This document shows, piece by piece, positions 1 to 10,738 of a DNA stretch of 64,000 bases. Position 1 is the stretch's first letter, and each line of letters starts with the position of its first letter. Origin of the DNA: Conus ventricosus (lineage: Eukaryota; Mollusca; Gastropoda; Neogastropoda; Conidae); assembly GCA_018398815.1 (NCBI GenBank), contig CM031610.1, positions 29,170,788 through 29,234,787 on the forward strand, read 5' to 3'. The notes beneath the pieces are model-generated. The model was given only the letters and a program-made list of their open reading frames with translations. It made no database searches and was not told the origin of the DNA. The translations under genes and the position numbers were made by a program.

Positions 1-2150
1 GACAAACTGTCTCTACACCTGATACAGAGACCAAAAAAGGGATGGATTAACCCTGGTTGAGGGGGTAGGATGTCCCTCTGGTGATTTTCCAAGATGCTTA
101 ATACGGAGCTCCGGCTAAAGATAGTCAGCATCCGTATTACAGGAACCCTTGTTATGACGGGAAAGTGAAGCATATGACTCTGCAGTTCCATCCTAACTCA
201 GTGTCGACGGACATTTGGGGACTGCCGGATCCGGTCCAGGATACTGGAGAGGTTGATGAATTCGCTCTCCAGATACAAACTTCCGGCCGTAATTCTTTTG
301 GGAACGCCACCAGTGCGCGTTCCAAATTTGCTGAGAGATTCAGCACAGTAGGGGCATCGATAGTCCTATAGCGGGACAGCCTCTGGGTATCGACTCGCAG
401 ATTCTACCACTACCGAAGTGTGTAGCGGTGACGCGATCGGATGGTGGATTAATGGGTACCACCAGGTCAAACCCAACCTGCTGCATGGCTCCCAACCCGT
501 GGCCACTGATCCAGGGGAACACGCCTCAAGCGCCCCTGAGGCGTTGTCGTTGGCAGGTATCGCAAACTGCGGCAGTACTGTCTAACTGTGAGTTCATTCC
601 TGGGCCAAGAAGAAATCTGCCTAACTCGTCGAGAGTCCGCTGGAGCCCCGATGACCTGGCATCTTGGGGGAATCGTGGGGCCTGCCGGCGAGAACGATCT
701 CTCAAGCTTTGGGGAACAACAACTGCTTGGCCACACGATCTGCCTGAGTGGACAACCCTAAAGAGGATCCCCTTGTGTGAAGCTTGAAGCTACCTTGGCG
801 TGTCGGGCAGACCTGAGCGGGACGATCCACAGTTGTGCAGGCGTGGACATCCAGTACCTGGCCTGAAGACGGAATGCTAAGCAGGTTCGGCCCTTGCCAG
901 AAGAAACCCGTCAGAGATCGCTGGACGAACGGGATGCCGATGCTAATTCCTGTTTATGCTTCTTAGCTTTGGCGCGTGTGGTGACTCCCACACACGCCTG
1001 TCCCTGTACGGGCAGATCCGTACTAGACAGGGACTGACTCGTCCGTTGGAAGGTGATTGATTCCCTATGATAAGGGAATTACAGAGGTTCGGCTCCACCG
1101 CGATGGCCCATACTTGCCACAGATAGTAGGGGGTGGATATAGAAAATAAGTACTGAAGGACGGGTGGAGGAAAACCAGCCTCCAAACCCGCACACATCAT
1201 AAATAGGCCCCGCCGGGCCTTAGGGGGAAACTAAATCCTTATTCCTCAAAGAGTGTTGATGCTCTCTGAAATCCCTGATGGTGTCGACTAAGGATGAACC
1301 AACAACAGAAAGAAACACTGGACACTCTGTTACCACAGAGCTTGGATGGAACCCACGGTAGCCGAGGCACGAGGATGCTGGAAAGGACCTGCCCATGACT
1401 ACCAGCGGGCTTTAGGGCAATTCTTTCCTATGTGGCCGGGAACGACACTAAAGAAAACAAAATCGGGAGTTGCTGAGGTCCCCGTATGAACTGCTGCCTT
1501 GTTCACCCGCTAGCAGTTGTCGGCGCTTATTTGTACTAAATCCTGTGGGGGGCTTTCCCTCTCGTATCTGGGCCGATGCCCATAAGCCCTGCGAAGCTTC
1601 AGCAATCCCCTCGCGGTGTGAATCGCAGCCGCGTAATCCTGTGGTGCGTATCGCTATCCCGGATCCTCAACTTGGGGACACAGTGTTGGTGAGTGTTCAA
1701 TGAGGTCAGATTCCTCCCGCCTCCAACTTAAGCTAACTGACGCCAGTACCTAGCGTCTTGCGCAGGCATATCACCAAAACTGCACGAAGGTCTCGTCATT
1801 ATTTTCTTCAATGGACCTAAACTTCCTCCTGTACGTTTCTCTGGGGGTAAGGTGGGAGGAAACGCTTAGCGAGGCCAACTGGATGTCTGCATAAGACCGC
1901 GCCTACTCATTTAGAGTGAGCACACAACTCCCTTTGCAGCACCAGATAATCAGAAAAAATCGGTTGCATAGCCTTTTGTTCCTCAGACAATTGGTATGAA
2001 CAAGCACTTGTCAAAATGCTCTAAGAACAATGATATTCATGTCTCACTAGGTCTGAACTCTGGAGCTTTATACTTTGGGCCCCTCTAAACTCTATCACCG
2101 CCTGGTGATTAACCCTTGGTTTTACAGAAGCGGGGAGGCCTGCGAAAGAA
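1..2150. other. Unrecognised GC-richer sequence
   Basis: I recognise no gene here. Base composition is clearly richer in G and C than the rest of the window. Open frames are all under about 120 codons on both strands, with none of the conserved motifs I know. Around 970-1080 three short hairpins follow one another. The stretch could be decayed retroelement or intergenic sequence. I saw no rRNA or tRNA signature. Confidence 0.4.
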
Positions 2151-2204
2151 GTTGTTCCATTCTCTCCCTACGCGTGGAGCCTCCATCCTGCTCTTGTTCT
2201 TCCC

Positions 2205-2520
2205 TACGGAGGGCGCCCTTCCTCCCTACGCTGATCCTCCTGTCTGGCAGCCTCCTCTCTACGCTGAGCCTCCTGTCTGGCAGCCTGCTTCCCTGCGCTG
2301 AGCAGCCTCTTTCCTTTACGCTGATCAACCTCTTTCCTTACGAAGAGCCTCCTGTCGGGCCAGCTTCTTCCATTACGAGGGCCCTCCTGTCGGGGCAACC
2401 TCTTCTTACGAAGGGCACTCTGTCGGGCCAGCCTCTTCCTACGCAGCATAGCCTCTTCCAAGCATAATCTCCTGTCTGTCCGTCTCCTCTCTGGCGCAGA
2501 GCCTCCTGGTCTAGCGGCAT
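2205..2520. repeat. Degenerate ~33 bp minisatellite
   Basis: About eight imperfect units of roughly 33 bp repeat here, each built around CTACGCTGAGCCTCCTGTC followed by a pyrimidine-rich half. Unit boundaries are clearest between 2225 and 2320. Read on the - strand, the units give a highly charged Arg/Gln/Glu pattern of about 11 residues per repeat, as in coiled-coil regions of some retroelement gag proteins. No frame stays open through the whole array, so coding function is only a possibility. Confidence 0.6.
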
Positions 2521-2576
2521 CCTGCCCCCACTCTAAGCTCTTCCCTACGGAGAGCTTCCTGCTGACTGCCTCTTCC

Positions 2577-2897
2577 CTACGATGGGCTCATCTCCGCTTC
2601 GCTGTTCGCTCTAGAATCATCAGGACGGAAGTGATTGTCCTGGGCGGGGTTCACCACTCCCGACCCGGGAGGAGAGGACCCGTCTGACCTTCCTTGGGTC
2701 TGACTTTCCTTAAGGAAAGTCTTCTGGGGCATGCCCTTCCGAGGGGAAGCTGCCCCCGAGAGGTAGGAAGGTTTCGGTCTCTGCCGACTCAACAGAAGGC
2801 CCACAGTTGCTTCGCTATACTCTGACGCTTCCGAGCGGAAGTGCAGTCGGCGGTTCAACAGGGAGACCCCAGCGAAGAGGTAGTAAATAGTACTCAC
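2577..2897 (-). other. Weak 106-codon open frame, unrecognised
   Basis: A 106-codon frame lies directly upstream, in - strand order, of the charged minisatellite. It is Ser/Pro/Arg rich with no motif I know. Position and composition would fit the N-terminal part of a decayed gag-like protein that runs on into the coiled-coil minisatellite. I see no protease, reverse transcriptase or paired LTRs to support that, and chance is a fair alternative. Confidence 0.2.
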
Positions 2898-3069
2898 GGG
2901 CTACCTGCTACAGCCTGGAATAGGTAGAAGTTACAGTAGTCGAAGTAATAGTATAATGTAGGGATACGTACATTTGAATACCCTCTTCTTCGACGCCCGC
3001 GTCGCCTTACCACCAGCGCCGGACGTCGCCTTGACAACAATATCCTACAGTGTTCCAAATACAGCGGGA

Positions 3070-3430
3070 AAAAACAATTCCACTAGATGAAAAAAAAAAA
3101 ATATTTTAGGGGGCGTGTGGTGTATATGAGTGGATGTGAGTGTGTGCGTGTGTGCGGACAAAAGTTCCGGCTGCTTCCCACTTGGCAACACGCGCTTACA
3201 GCACGTGCAACAGTGCGGTGAGTGGTCACCGAAAAAAAAAAAAAAAAAAAAAAAACTATGTCCGGCTGCCCCCAACTCTGGCAACACGGCGCTCTACAGG
3301 CTCGAGCAACAGTGCGGTGGGGGTGGCGAAAAAAAAACAAAACAAAAAAAATAGCGACGGAACCGGGAGGGAGAGGAAAAAAAAACACTAGCGTCCGATG
3401 CACCCCTGTAGCTCAAACAACCCGGGATAG
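3070..3430 (+). repeat. A-rich tract with a ~95 bp tandem duplication
   Basis: Two related units begin with TCCGGCTGC at 3166 and 3261. Each runs through GCAACAGTGCGGTG and ends in a run of A (3233-3255 and about 3329-3350). Further A runs follow to 3430. A dimer with an internal and a terminal poly-A resembles a duplicated short retroposon, but I find no clear RNA polymerase III boxes or target-site duplication. Confidence 0.5.
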
Positions 3431-6050
3431 TGGAGAGCAAAAAAAAAACAAGAATATGGCTAAAATACAAAACAGGGAATGGGAGACTGAGCGGCAAACA
3501 GAAGGGCAAGGACTTTCGGCCGTTTCCTGCGCTGAGGTACCCGGCGAAGGAAGTCTGGAACCGTAGGACGACTCCCTTGGTCTCCCTCGACTCCCGGAGT
3601 CACGAGGATGTTCCTTCAGGCCACAAAAAGACTCCCTTCACACTAGAGTCACCAGCCAAACACCCAAATCAAACGACAAACTGGTCTAAACATATTACAA
3701 AACAGACAAAAACTAAATCAGGTACTCCGCGAAACGAGGGAGACAGTCATAGCCCTTCACATCCGGTCGAGCCCCCACAAATCTGTCACGGGGACGGACC
3801 CCTGGAAGGTCTCCCTGACAGGGATCGGTCTAGGTGGGAGTGAAGGGAGTGACTGACTCACACGCTCGCAAGGACCACACAAATACAGATTACGATACAA
3901 CACCCCATTTATTCACACACAGCAAATAAAACATTCCAAACACAGCACCATGCACGATCACAATATAAAGACTCCAACGAACAAACATGCACATTCACGA
4001 ATCAAGTGCTCCAACGCGCACAACGCTAGCCAATCACAATCAAGCACTCCCACCACCCACAACATGCCGATTATAAATAAAATATTTCGCATACGCGTAC
4101 ACGTTCACAATTACAGCACTCCAGCACATATGACATATTAACAATTATAAGGAATTATTCCCAGATAATCCTGTCTCACACCATGGAGCGCGTCCACATC
4201 CTGCCCCTGTCAAGTCCGCAGGGAAGCACCTGTGCACTCGTGCTCCGCTGCCGGGTGGTTCTGCAGGGAGTCGCCCAAAGCCGTCACCCTCGACTCCCAA
4301 ACGCGGGGGGGCAGTGCCGAAGCGTGTGTCCCGGGGGGGGGGGGGGGGGGGGGGGGACTTAGCTGTTCTGGAGGTTCCTGGACGGGGGTCCAGGCCGGCC
4401 ATCAAGACGGCGGGCTCTTCAGCCAGTTCCACGAGTCGAACCAGGGCGTGGGCCTCTGACCAGCGCGTGGCACCATCCCGTCCGTCGGTCTCAGCCAGGA
4501 ACGTGGCTCGACCAGCACGTGGCACCATCCAGTTCGTGCTTTCCAGGTGAAGCCCGGGAGGGGGGGAGGACGTAAACTGGGAGGAGGAGTCGGAAGGAGG
4601 AAAAGAAGATGGAAGGCGGAAGGAAGAAGGGTACTGGAACCCTGCCGTCAGTACCGTTGACATTGCTGGTCAAGTCTTAGCCACTACGCCGACCACCTAT
4701 GAATGGGCGAGGGGTAGTGTAATCAACGCACACAGTAAACCCATTTAATCAAGGGTGTTTTCACACGAGCAGGGTAAAATAAAGACTGCATTAAATCAAC
4801 ATGTTATAAACAAATATGAATTATCTTCACCCTTCTCTCACTCACGCTTGAACGTTTCTTCCTTAGGAAAAATAATTCAACACAGCGACCCATCGCTTTA
4901 ATAACTGCCACCACATTTTGCAAATAAAAATCTAATGGCATACCGGTCACATTTTTATAAACACATTTCAAAATTAACACAGCAATCTCCAACAACGCAT
5001 ACCGAACGAAAATCATGCGTACGCACGCTCGTGAACATAAAATCTCGTTTCTCCTTGCACACACAAAACAGACGGTGGCCGAAGGATAAAAGTCCGGCGG
5101 GAATGTGACAGGGGCGGAACGAGCGAAGACCAAGCAAGTTCCAACCCTGAATCCACAGGTTATCTCCCTTCCCCACGACTACCGCATCACCAGATACATA
5201 AACAGGAGAAAAGAATATTGGAAAATAATTTAGAAATGGCAGGGTTAAAGATGGGAAATTAACCAGAGGAAAAGGTCTCCACACAATATTTCTCTTACAA
5301 TTTTCGAAACAAAAGAAAATTGCGCAAAAGAGAAGACTAAGCCGGCTAAAACAACAACAAATCAATAACAAACAGGCACGAACTGATGCTTACCAGCTAC
5401 CCGTGGGTGCCCCGAGAGGCGGGTGTCAAAGGACTCTCTCTCCCTCTGTCCTGTCGAGAGGACTGAGCGAAGATGCGGAAACAGAAGATATGAATGTCCC
5501 TCTCCTTACAGGGCCGACTGCAGGAATTGAAAGTACTGACTGTACGCTCGATGATAGGTATAGGAAAGGAACTGGAGCAGGCGCCGCCCCAGAGACATTT
5601 CCGCTCGAGTTGAAAGAGCTAACTCCCTCACAATGGCGGCCAACATGCCTGCTGCGGCCTGAGTGAGCATAACTTTCAAACTAAAAGGAATCGAAGCACG
5701 TGCGACAGGTAAAAGACAGGCGAGAGGCCGATAGACAGAAAGTTCGAGAGAAGGTACCGGCCACCGTGTGGGAACTTGCAGGATGAATAGCACGAGGCGG
5801 TTGGAATGGAATTAGGGAGAGAGAGAGAGAAAAGCAAACCGAAGTTGAGTGACCACACCAAGGTGCAACTGCACCACAAGCCATCCCTAGGGACGGATAC
5901 CCGACAACAGCAACGGACAATAAACAAATAAGTAATTCCGCCACCCTAGGCTGGGTTCGAATCGAACGCATAGGCCTCGCGACAAATCTCGTGCCATTAC
6001 CCTTATCCATCCCTCTAATGGCAACAATATAATTATTGTTTACGCATTTC
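3431..6050. other. Unrecognised non-coding stretch with poly-G tract
   Basis: No gene is recognised. The stretch has an uninterrupted run of 24 G at 4333-4356, CA-rich sequence at 3880-4140 and a short GA repeat near 5818-5831. Composition changes to AT-rich at about 6,000. Frames of 60-170 codons exist on both strands but are low-complexity or show no conserved motif. Confidence 0.4.
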
Positions 6051-6057
6051 TAGTTGG

Positions 6058-6822
6058 GGTATAAGGAAGAAAAAAACCCATTAAATCTAAGTCATATGTC
6101 AACCAAATAACTAAGCAGTGATTGAGGTTATTGACCTACCCCTATAGTAAAATTATGCCCCTTTCTAGTAGAGCATTGGGGGTACCCACAGTAACTAGAG
6201 ATTTGTACCACTAGTGGGACATCTTTGACAAACCTATATGGAATTCCAGGTTGTTTGTAATATTGTTGAGCAAACACAGAAGGTATTTTTGGGTGTTTAG
6301 TGGGTTTTATGTGGTGATTATTTGTAAAACTCTCAAATGGAAAACAAAAACAAAAACTGTTTTATCTTATGTTTTTAGTGTGAACCATCATTTATTAGCC
6401 CCAAAATCAAGTTTAGAATGATGTGGAAATAGTAGACAAGGGTATAAGGAAGTACTCCACCAAAACATCTAAGAAATAACTCAACAAATGGTTGAGTATT
6501 GTAGATGTTAGTGTCATACCGTGAAAAGCCATGATTATGCCCCTTTTGACTAAAACACCCCCTTAGTACCCCCAATTATGATGAGAGATTGTCATCAAGA
6601 ACAAGTTTCCCTGGGATTTGTATGATTATCATGTGTTAGTGGTGATGTTGATAAATAGAAGGGACCACTTTTTCAGTGTTTGATCATTCTATTTTGGCGG
6701 CAATATGTTTGTGTGTGGCTCGAAAAACTGTTATTTTTTGTATAACTGTCGTAATTATGTGAATTTTTTCTATACTAATTATCAACATAATGAAGTCATT
6801 TAGATCTCAGAGTGTAGACAAA
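6058..6822. repeat. Two diverged tandem copies of a ~383 bp repeat
   Basis: Unit 1 starts at 6058 and unit 2 at 6441, both with GGTATAAGGA. Both then share ATTATGCCCCTTT and a later GAGATTGT-like block in the same order, so the units are homologous though diverged. The inner part of unit 2 is where the 15 kb inverted repeat begins (6567), and its partner lies at the edge of the second N gap. Confidence 0.6.
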
Positions 6823-7483
6823 TGCATAACAACAAAACATGCAAAAAAGCAGAGAGATCTGTCAAGAAATAAGCGCACAGTAACCATTTTATTGAACCTA
6901 CCCAAAAAAGCTAAATTTTGCCTTGGCAGACAGATTTTCAAATGTGCTATTATACTGTGGCAGTGAAGGGGTTAATATCGTCATTGCCAGCACAGTCTCT
7001 GCCAGAGGTCTGAAAGATGCCAGCCTGCATGATGCACTTGAAACAGACAAGTGTCTTTTTGTCTGAAATCTACAAGTTGTAGAACTGGTGTTAATACGGT
7101 CTGACTGGTATGTAGAACAGTTTCTTTTGTTCTTCCGGTATTGGTGTTACAAAAAGTAACATGGACCCTTGGCGGTCTACAAAAACTCTCCAGCTCAAAG
7201 ATTATGGTTTATACTTGTTGTGAAGGAAAAAAAATTATCCATTTAAGTTCTTTTTACTTTTTTTTTTCCATAAGAAAGAGAGAGAGGGGGGGTGGTTGAG
7301 GGGGTGACCTGAATTTGTTATGTACAGTCCATATAATTTACTTTTGCGTATGTTGAATGTAATCCAGTTGATTTGTGGCTGTTGATTTTGGTGTCATTCC
7401 CTGGAAGCAGGAACATTACCACCCTTAGTATTTTTAACCTTCGCAAACTGAATAACCTGAGAAAAGAAGACTGGATGTTACAG
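6823..7483. other. Presumed SND1 intron sequence
   Basis: AT-rich non-coding sequence with a T run and a short GA/GT-rich patch near 7265-7310. It leads into the penultimate SND1 exon. No other SND1 exon is visible upstream in this window, so the rest of the gene is either beyond base 1 or missing from this scaffold. Confidence 0.5.
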
Positions 7484-7738
7484 GAGGATGCCAAGCAAGA
7501 TGCCGTGGAGGCTCTCCACAGGGACATCCTGAACCAGCAGCTACAGTTGAATGTGGAGTACAGGAGCGGTGGCATCGACTACGTCACACTGCTGGCTGAT
7601 GAAGCCGACGGTGGTGCAGACGTTGGGCTGGGCCTCATCTCTGATGGCTATGTGCTGGTAGAGGAGCGCAAAGAGAGGAGGCTGGCCAAGCTGATGAGTG
7701 ACTACAAGAGCGCTCAGGAGGAAGCTCTCAAGAAGAGG
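7484..7738 (+). CDS. SND1: SND1 (Tudor-SN) penultimate exon
   Basis: The translation matches the C-terminal half of staphylococcal-nuclease-and-Tudor protein 1, in the region after the Tudor domain that completes the last partial SN-like fold. Visible landmarks are EDAKQDAVEALHRDILN, LNVEYR, VTLLADEADGG, DVGLGLISDGYVLVEERKE and an AQEEALKKR end. SND1 is an RNA-binding cofactor acting in transcription, splicing and small-RNA decay, mostly cytoplasmic. The donor is GTAGGT after an AGG codon, phase 0. I place the start after TTACAG because family similarity begins there; an upstream acceptor at 7410 keeps the same frame but adds residues that fit the family poorly. Confidence 0.85.
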
Positions 7739-8118
7739 GTAGGTTTGGCGTTTTGACTCATTTTCCCTGCCACTCCCTTGTGGAATCCAGACCTGCCAAC
7801 CATTACGCATTTCGCGTAATTTATTACGCCCAAGTGATAATTCTTACGCCCTTATGCATTTAGCCAAAAAATTACGCATTAAAAGTTTTCAACAACAACA
7901 ACAACAACAAACGGACGAAAAAAATCGGCTTATGTACAGACACGCACGGCGCCGTGCGTATAACCAGTAATCTTCAAGAAGCGTTTCCGGTCATGCGCAG
8001 TTCGTTTCACCATCTTTACCATTCAGCGAAGTTGGCGTCTTTTTGAAGTTTTAGCTACGAAAACGTCGAAACGTGGAGTAGAAAGTTTTGGACAAGATGC
8101 GAAAAAGAAAAAACTTGG

Positions 8119-8735
8119 TCAAAAGTTCCGAAAAGAATACTCGGAAAAGTTCCCCTGCATACGACCTTCGGCTAAAGGTGTAAATTGTGCACGGTGTACC
8201 ACTTGCGAGTCGGACTTCACAATTTCCAATCGCGGGATGGTGGATGTGAAGCGTCACCTCGAGTCACGCAAGCACATCGATTCCTCTAACGCGCCGAATT
8301 CTTCCAGCATCAACACTTTTTTCAGACTGTAGACACCTCAAAAGAGGATGAAATTAGGAAAAGGGTAATTGGGGCTGAAGCATTGGTGGCCGGATTTTTC
8401 GTCGAGCACAACATCGCTCTTAGCGCAGCCGACCATGCATCCCAGCTTTTTACAGGAGCGTTCTCAGATTCGGAGATCGCCAAACAGTTCAAGAGCGGTC
8501 GAACAAAGACAACACACATTGTAAGGACCCTTCTCATGGAAGGCTTAACTGCTGCTGCATCTCGACTGCAGAATGGACCGTTTGTGTTGGGGATTGATGG
8601 AAGTCAGGAGGAGGGGGGGGGGGGGGGGAAATTCTTTCCTGGGGTGGTGCGATACTTAAAAAATGACACAATCACCACTGACCTGATAGCCAACCCCACA
8701 TGCACAGAATCATCAACAGGGGAGAACATTTTTTA
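8119..8735 (+). pseudogene. BED zinc finger plus N-terminal hAT-like transposase remnant
   Basis: One frame reads QKFRKEYSEKFPCIRPSAKG and then a zinc-finger pattern, C-x2-C in CARCTTC followed by KRHLESRKH. This is the BED-like head seen in many mollusc transposase-derived proteins. After a T run near 8322-8327 the frame shifts by one base and goes on with GAEALVAGFFVEHNIALSA, a Ser/Thr-rich helix region, then a LGIDGS motif and STGENIF before a stop at 8733. This covers only the N-terminal third of a full transposase, and the rest of the catalytic domain is absent. A run of G near 8616-8628 interrupts the region after the DGS motif. Confidence 0.75.
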
Positions 8736-8865
8736 GGTTATGTATTTTCTTAATTTCATGTTCCCAGTTTCTCCATCTTCAAACTCCCCCCCTCCCCCCC
8801 CCCCCCCCCCCCCCCTCCTCAAGTTCAAATCTTTGCCAAGTCATTACTATCAAGACAGTTGAGTT

Positions 8866-9080
8866 GTTGACCTGCGCTTGTTTTTTCCCCCACTATTAGA
8901 TAAGATTGTTCGTCTATGTGTATTTGTCTGACCTTATTCAAGTTTAAAAGGTTGTGCCAGTCTTGAATAAAAGTTACTTTGTGTTAGGTTTCCTTATAAA
9001 ATGGGAGCAAACGTTACCCCACTTGTTTACTGTTTATTGTTTACTGTTCCCTGCCTCATTTCATTTCCAATTTTTTAGGT
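8866..9080 (+). repeat. Repeat segment shared with the 41 kb hairpin
   Basis: This non-coding piece of the BED transposon runs from TGCGCTTGTTTT through CACTATTAGA, TCAAGTTTAAAAGG and CCCCACTTGTTTACTG. It matches each arm of the hairpin at 40973-41286. A more diverged relative lies near 47460-47560. It may be the transposon's own 3' region or an older repeat nested in it. Confidence 0.7.
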
Positions 9081-9387
9081 TGTTTCTGGCACACTATCAA
9101 GCCTTGGGGTGTGCCATGCCATGATGGTTTAGGGGATTTGTGTGTGTTTCCAGTGTATTCTACATTTTCATAATTTGTAGAGATTTCTTGTGACACTTAA
9201 AAGAAAAGCTTGTTTTTGAAGAAAAGTAAAGTTCACAAAAATTGTGTGAACAATTTCATCACATCGTGTTTGTTTGAAAAAAGGTAAATGTCGCGCTCAA
9301 TTACTCTTAGCTCTCGGAAATTACACATTTCTGCCTCACTGAGCTTCAATTCTTACTCATTGGTCTCTTAGGGGGTTGGCAGGTCTG

Positions 9388-10672
9388 GGAATCTAACGAT
9401 AATCCTTAAGCTTTATTACAAAATAACATGGATTATCAGAAATGATCATCTGCACGAGAGCTCAGGAGAAAACCTTCAGTATGGTGTGTCTGCTCTTCAT
9501 GTTCTTTCTTTCTGTTCTATTGCCTCTGACGCGCAGTCAGGATCCAGAAGTGTTATAACAAAATAACTGGTTACAGTAGGCATCTAAAATACCAGTGACA
9601 AGAATACTTGGGAAAAGTCCACAAGAGTGTATGCTTGCTTTTTTGTCTATTCCCTTTCCACCCACCTTCTTCTTCTTCAGCGTTCCAGTATCTGGTAGCA
9701 TGTGAACTCATTTCACCCTGTTGGGATACTCACACTATACTCGAGTATAGTCAGTTCACTCCGACTTCGTCGAGTGCAAAAAATTTGTGGAAAGAGGTTG
9801 TGGAAAAATATAGCTAAAAGACATGGTAGACAGAAAGGACAGTAGACGACAATACAGCAAAGGAGGAGACAGAGTTACTGAGAGCGAAAGGAAAATGTGA
9901 CGTTACTAGCACAGAATGTCCAGAAGGAGGGGAACTATTTGTACAAAAGACCCCCCGGTATCCCCATGGGGGAATTCCACCCACCATTTCCCTTTCATCA
10001 TCAGACACGCTGCCTTTGGAGTTTTGATGCAAGAGCAGTCATATCTGTTACTGTCTACCCAGCTTTCTGAGCCATTGTTCTTGTTACCGCTGTGCCTGGT
10101 TTGCTAAATTGTCCACAGTCATGCTAATTCGGACATTGTCCTATCACTGTCTTTCATAGTCTGTCACTTTACATTCATTTTCAATTACAGCTGAAAAAAT
10201 ATTTTAACATGTTTGGGACTTTACGGTATGGGAACAAAATAGAGGGTCACCTTGATGGCGAAGTAGGATGGCACAGTAGTCAACTGGTACAGGCTGATAG
10301 GCAAAGTGGTAGCTGAAAAGTTAATTATCTGTTGGCTAAGGAGGAGGGGGTGGGGGTGGGGCAGATGTACTTTTTGATTTTTTGTTGTTGTAGTGTATCT
10401 TTGGTCATTTCTTATCACTGAATGATGCTAAAACAGCTCAGGAGGAAGTGTTGTGGAAGAGAGATCAGCGATGTGGGAGGAGATGGATGGACAACTCACA
10501 TTTAGATGTTTGTGCCAGGGATGAAACTAGGAAACTGATTCGTAAGCACCAAATTGAATGCTTTGTTTATCATGAATACTTCATCATGATTTGTTGATGT
10601 GTGGTAAACTTGCTTGTGTATCATACCTGTTGGAATTTATGACATTGACCAATTTTTTCTTGCTGTGTGCAG
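9388..10672. other. Remainder of SND1 last intron
   Basis: Non-coding sequence between the transposon and the last exon. It contains an 18 bp perfect palindrome at 9734-9751 (ACTATACTCGAGTATAGT), also kept in the other arm. I see no exon-like reading frame. The acceptor at its end is TGTGTGCAG. Confidence 0.7.
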
Positions 10673-10738
10673 AAAAACATTTGGCATTACGGTGACTTTA
10701 GAGAGGACGATGCCAGGGAGTTTGGCATCTCTCGCTGA
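10673..10738 (+). CDS. SND1: SND1 last exon, C-terminus
   Basis: The exon encodes KNIWHYGDFREDDAREFGIS plus Arg and a TGA stop. This matches the highly conserved SND1 C-terminus (W-x-YGDF-x-x-DDA-x-EFG). The acceptor TGTGCAG joins in phase 0 to the exon ending at 7738, giving a continuous KKR-KNIW reading. This copy is intact; the allele-like copy at 34840-34904 lacks one base. Confidence 0.92.
   Translation, partial: KNIWHYGDFREDDAREFGISR

Larger units (their letters stand above)
7788..9387 (+). mobile_element. BED-finger DNA transposon in SND1 last intron
   Basis: The element has perfect 14 bp terminal inverted repeats: CAGACCTGCCAACC at 7788-7801 and its complement at 9374-9387. It is flanked by a 6 bp direct repeat GGAATC (7782-7787 and 9388-9393), read as a target-site duplication. 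Length is 1,600 bp. It sits about 50 bp inside the last SND1 intron, in the gene's orientation. It carries a broken coding region for a BED-type zinc finger and the start of a hAT-like transposase, with long G and C runs. A 6 bp duplication is shorter than the 8 bp usual for hAT elements. The same insertion is present in the other arm (36187-37785). Confidence 0.88.

Noticed and set aside
1..2150. LTR retrotransposon or virus-like polyprotein in the first contig
   Set aside because: I found no protease, reverse transcriptase, integrase or paired LTR signature in either strand.
3083..3403. Phe-rich or Lys-rich frames at the A-rich tract
   Set aside because: Composition comes from the A/T runs; no protein family is seen.
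8119..8735. A domesticated host BED-finger gene inside SND1
   Set aside because: It has transposon termini and a target duplication, and the frame is broken.
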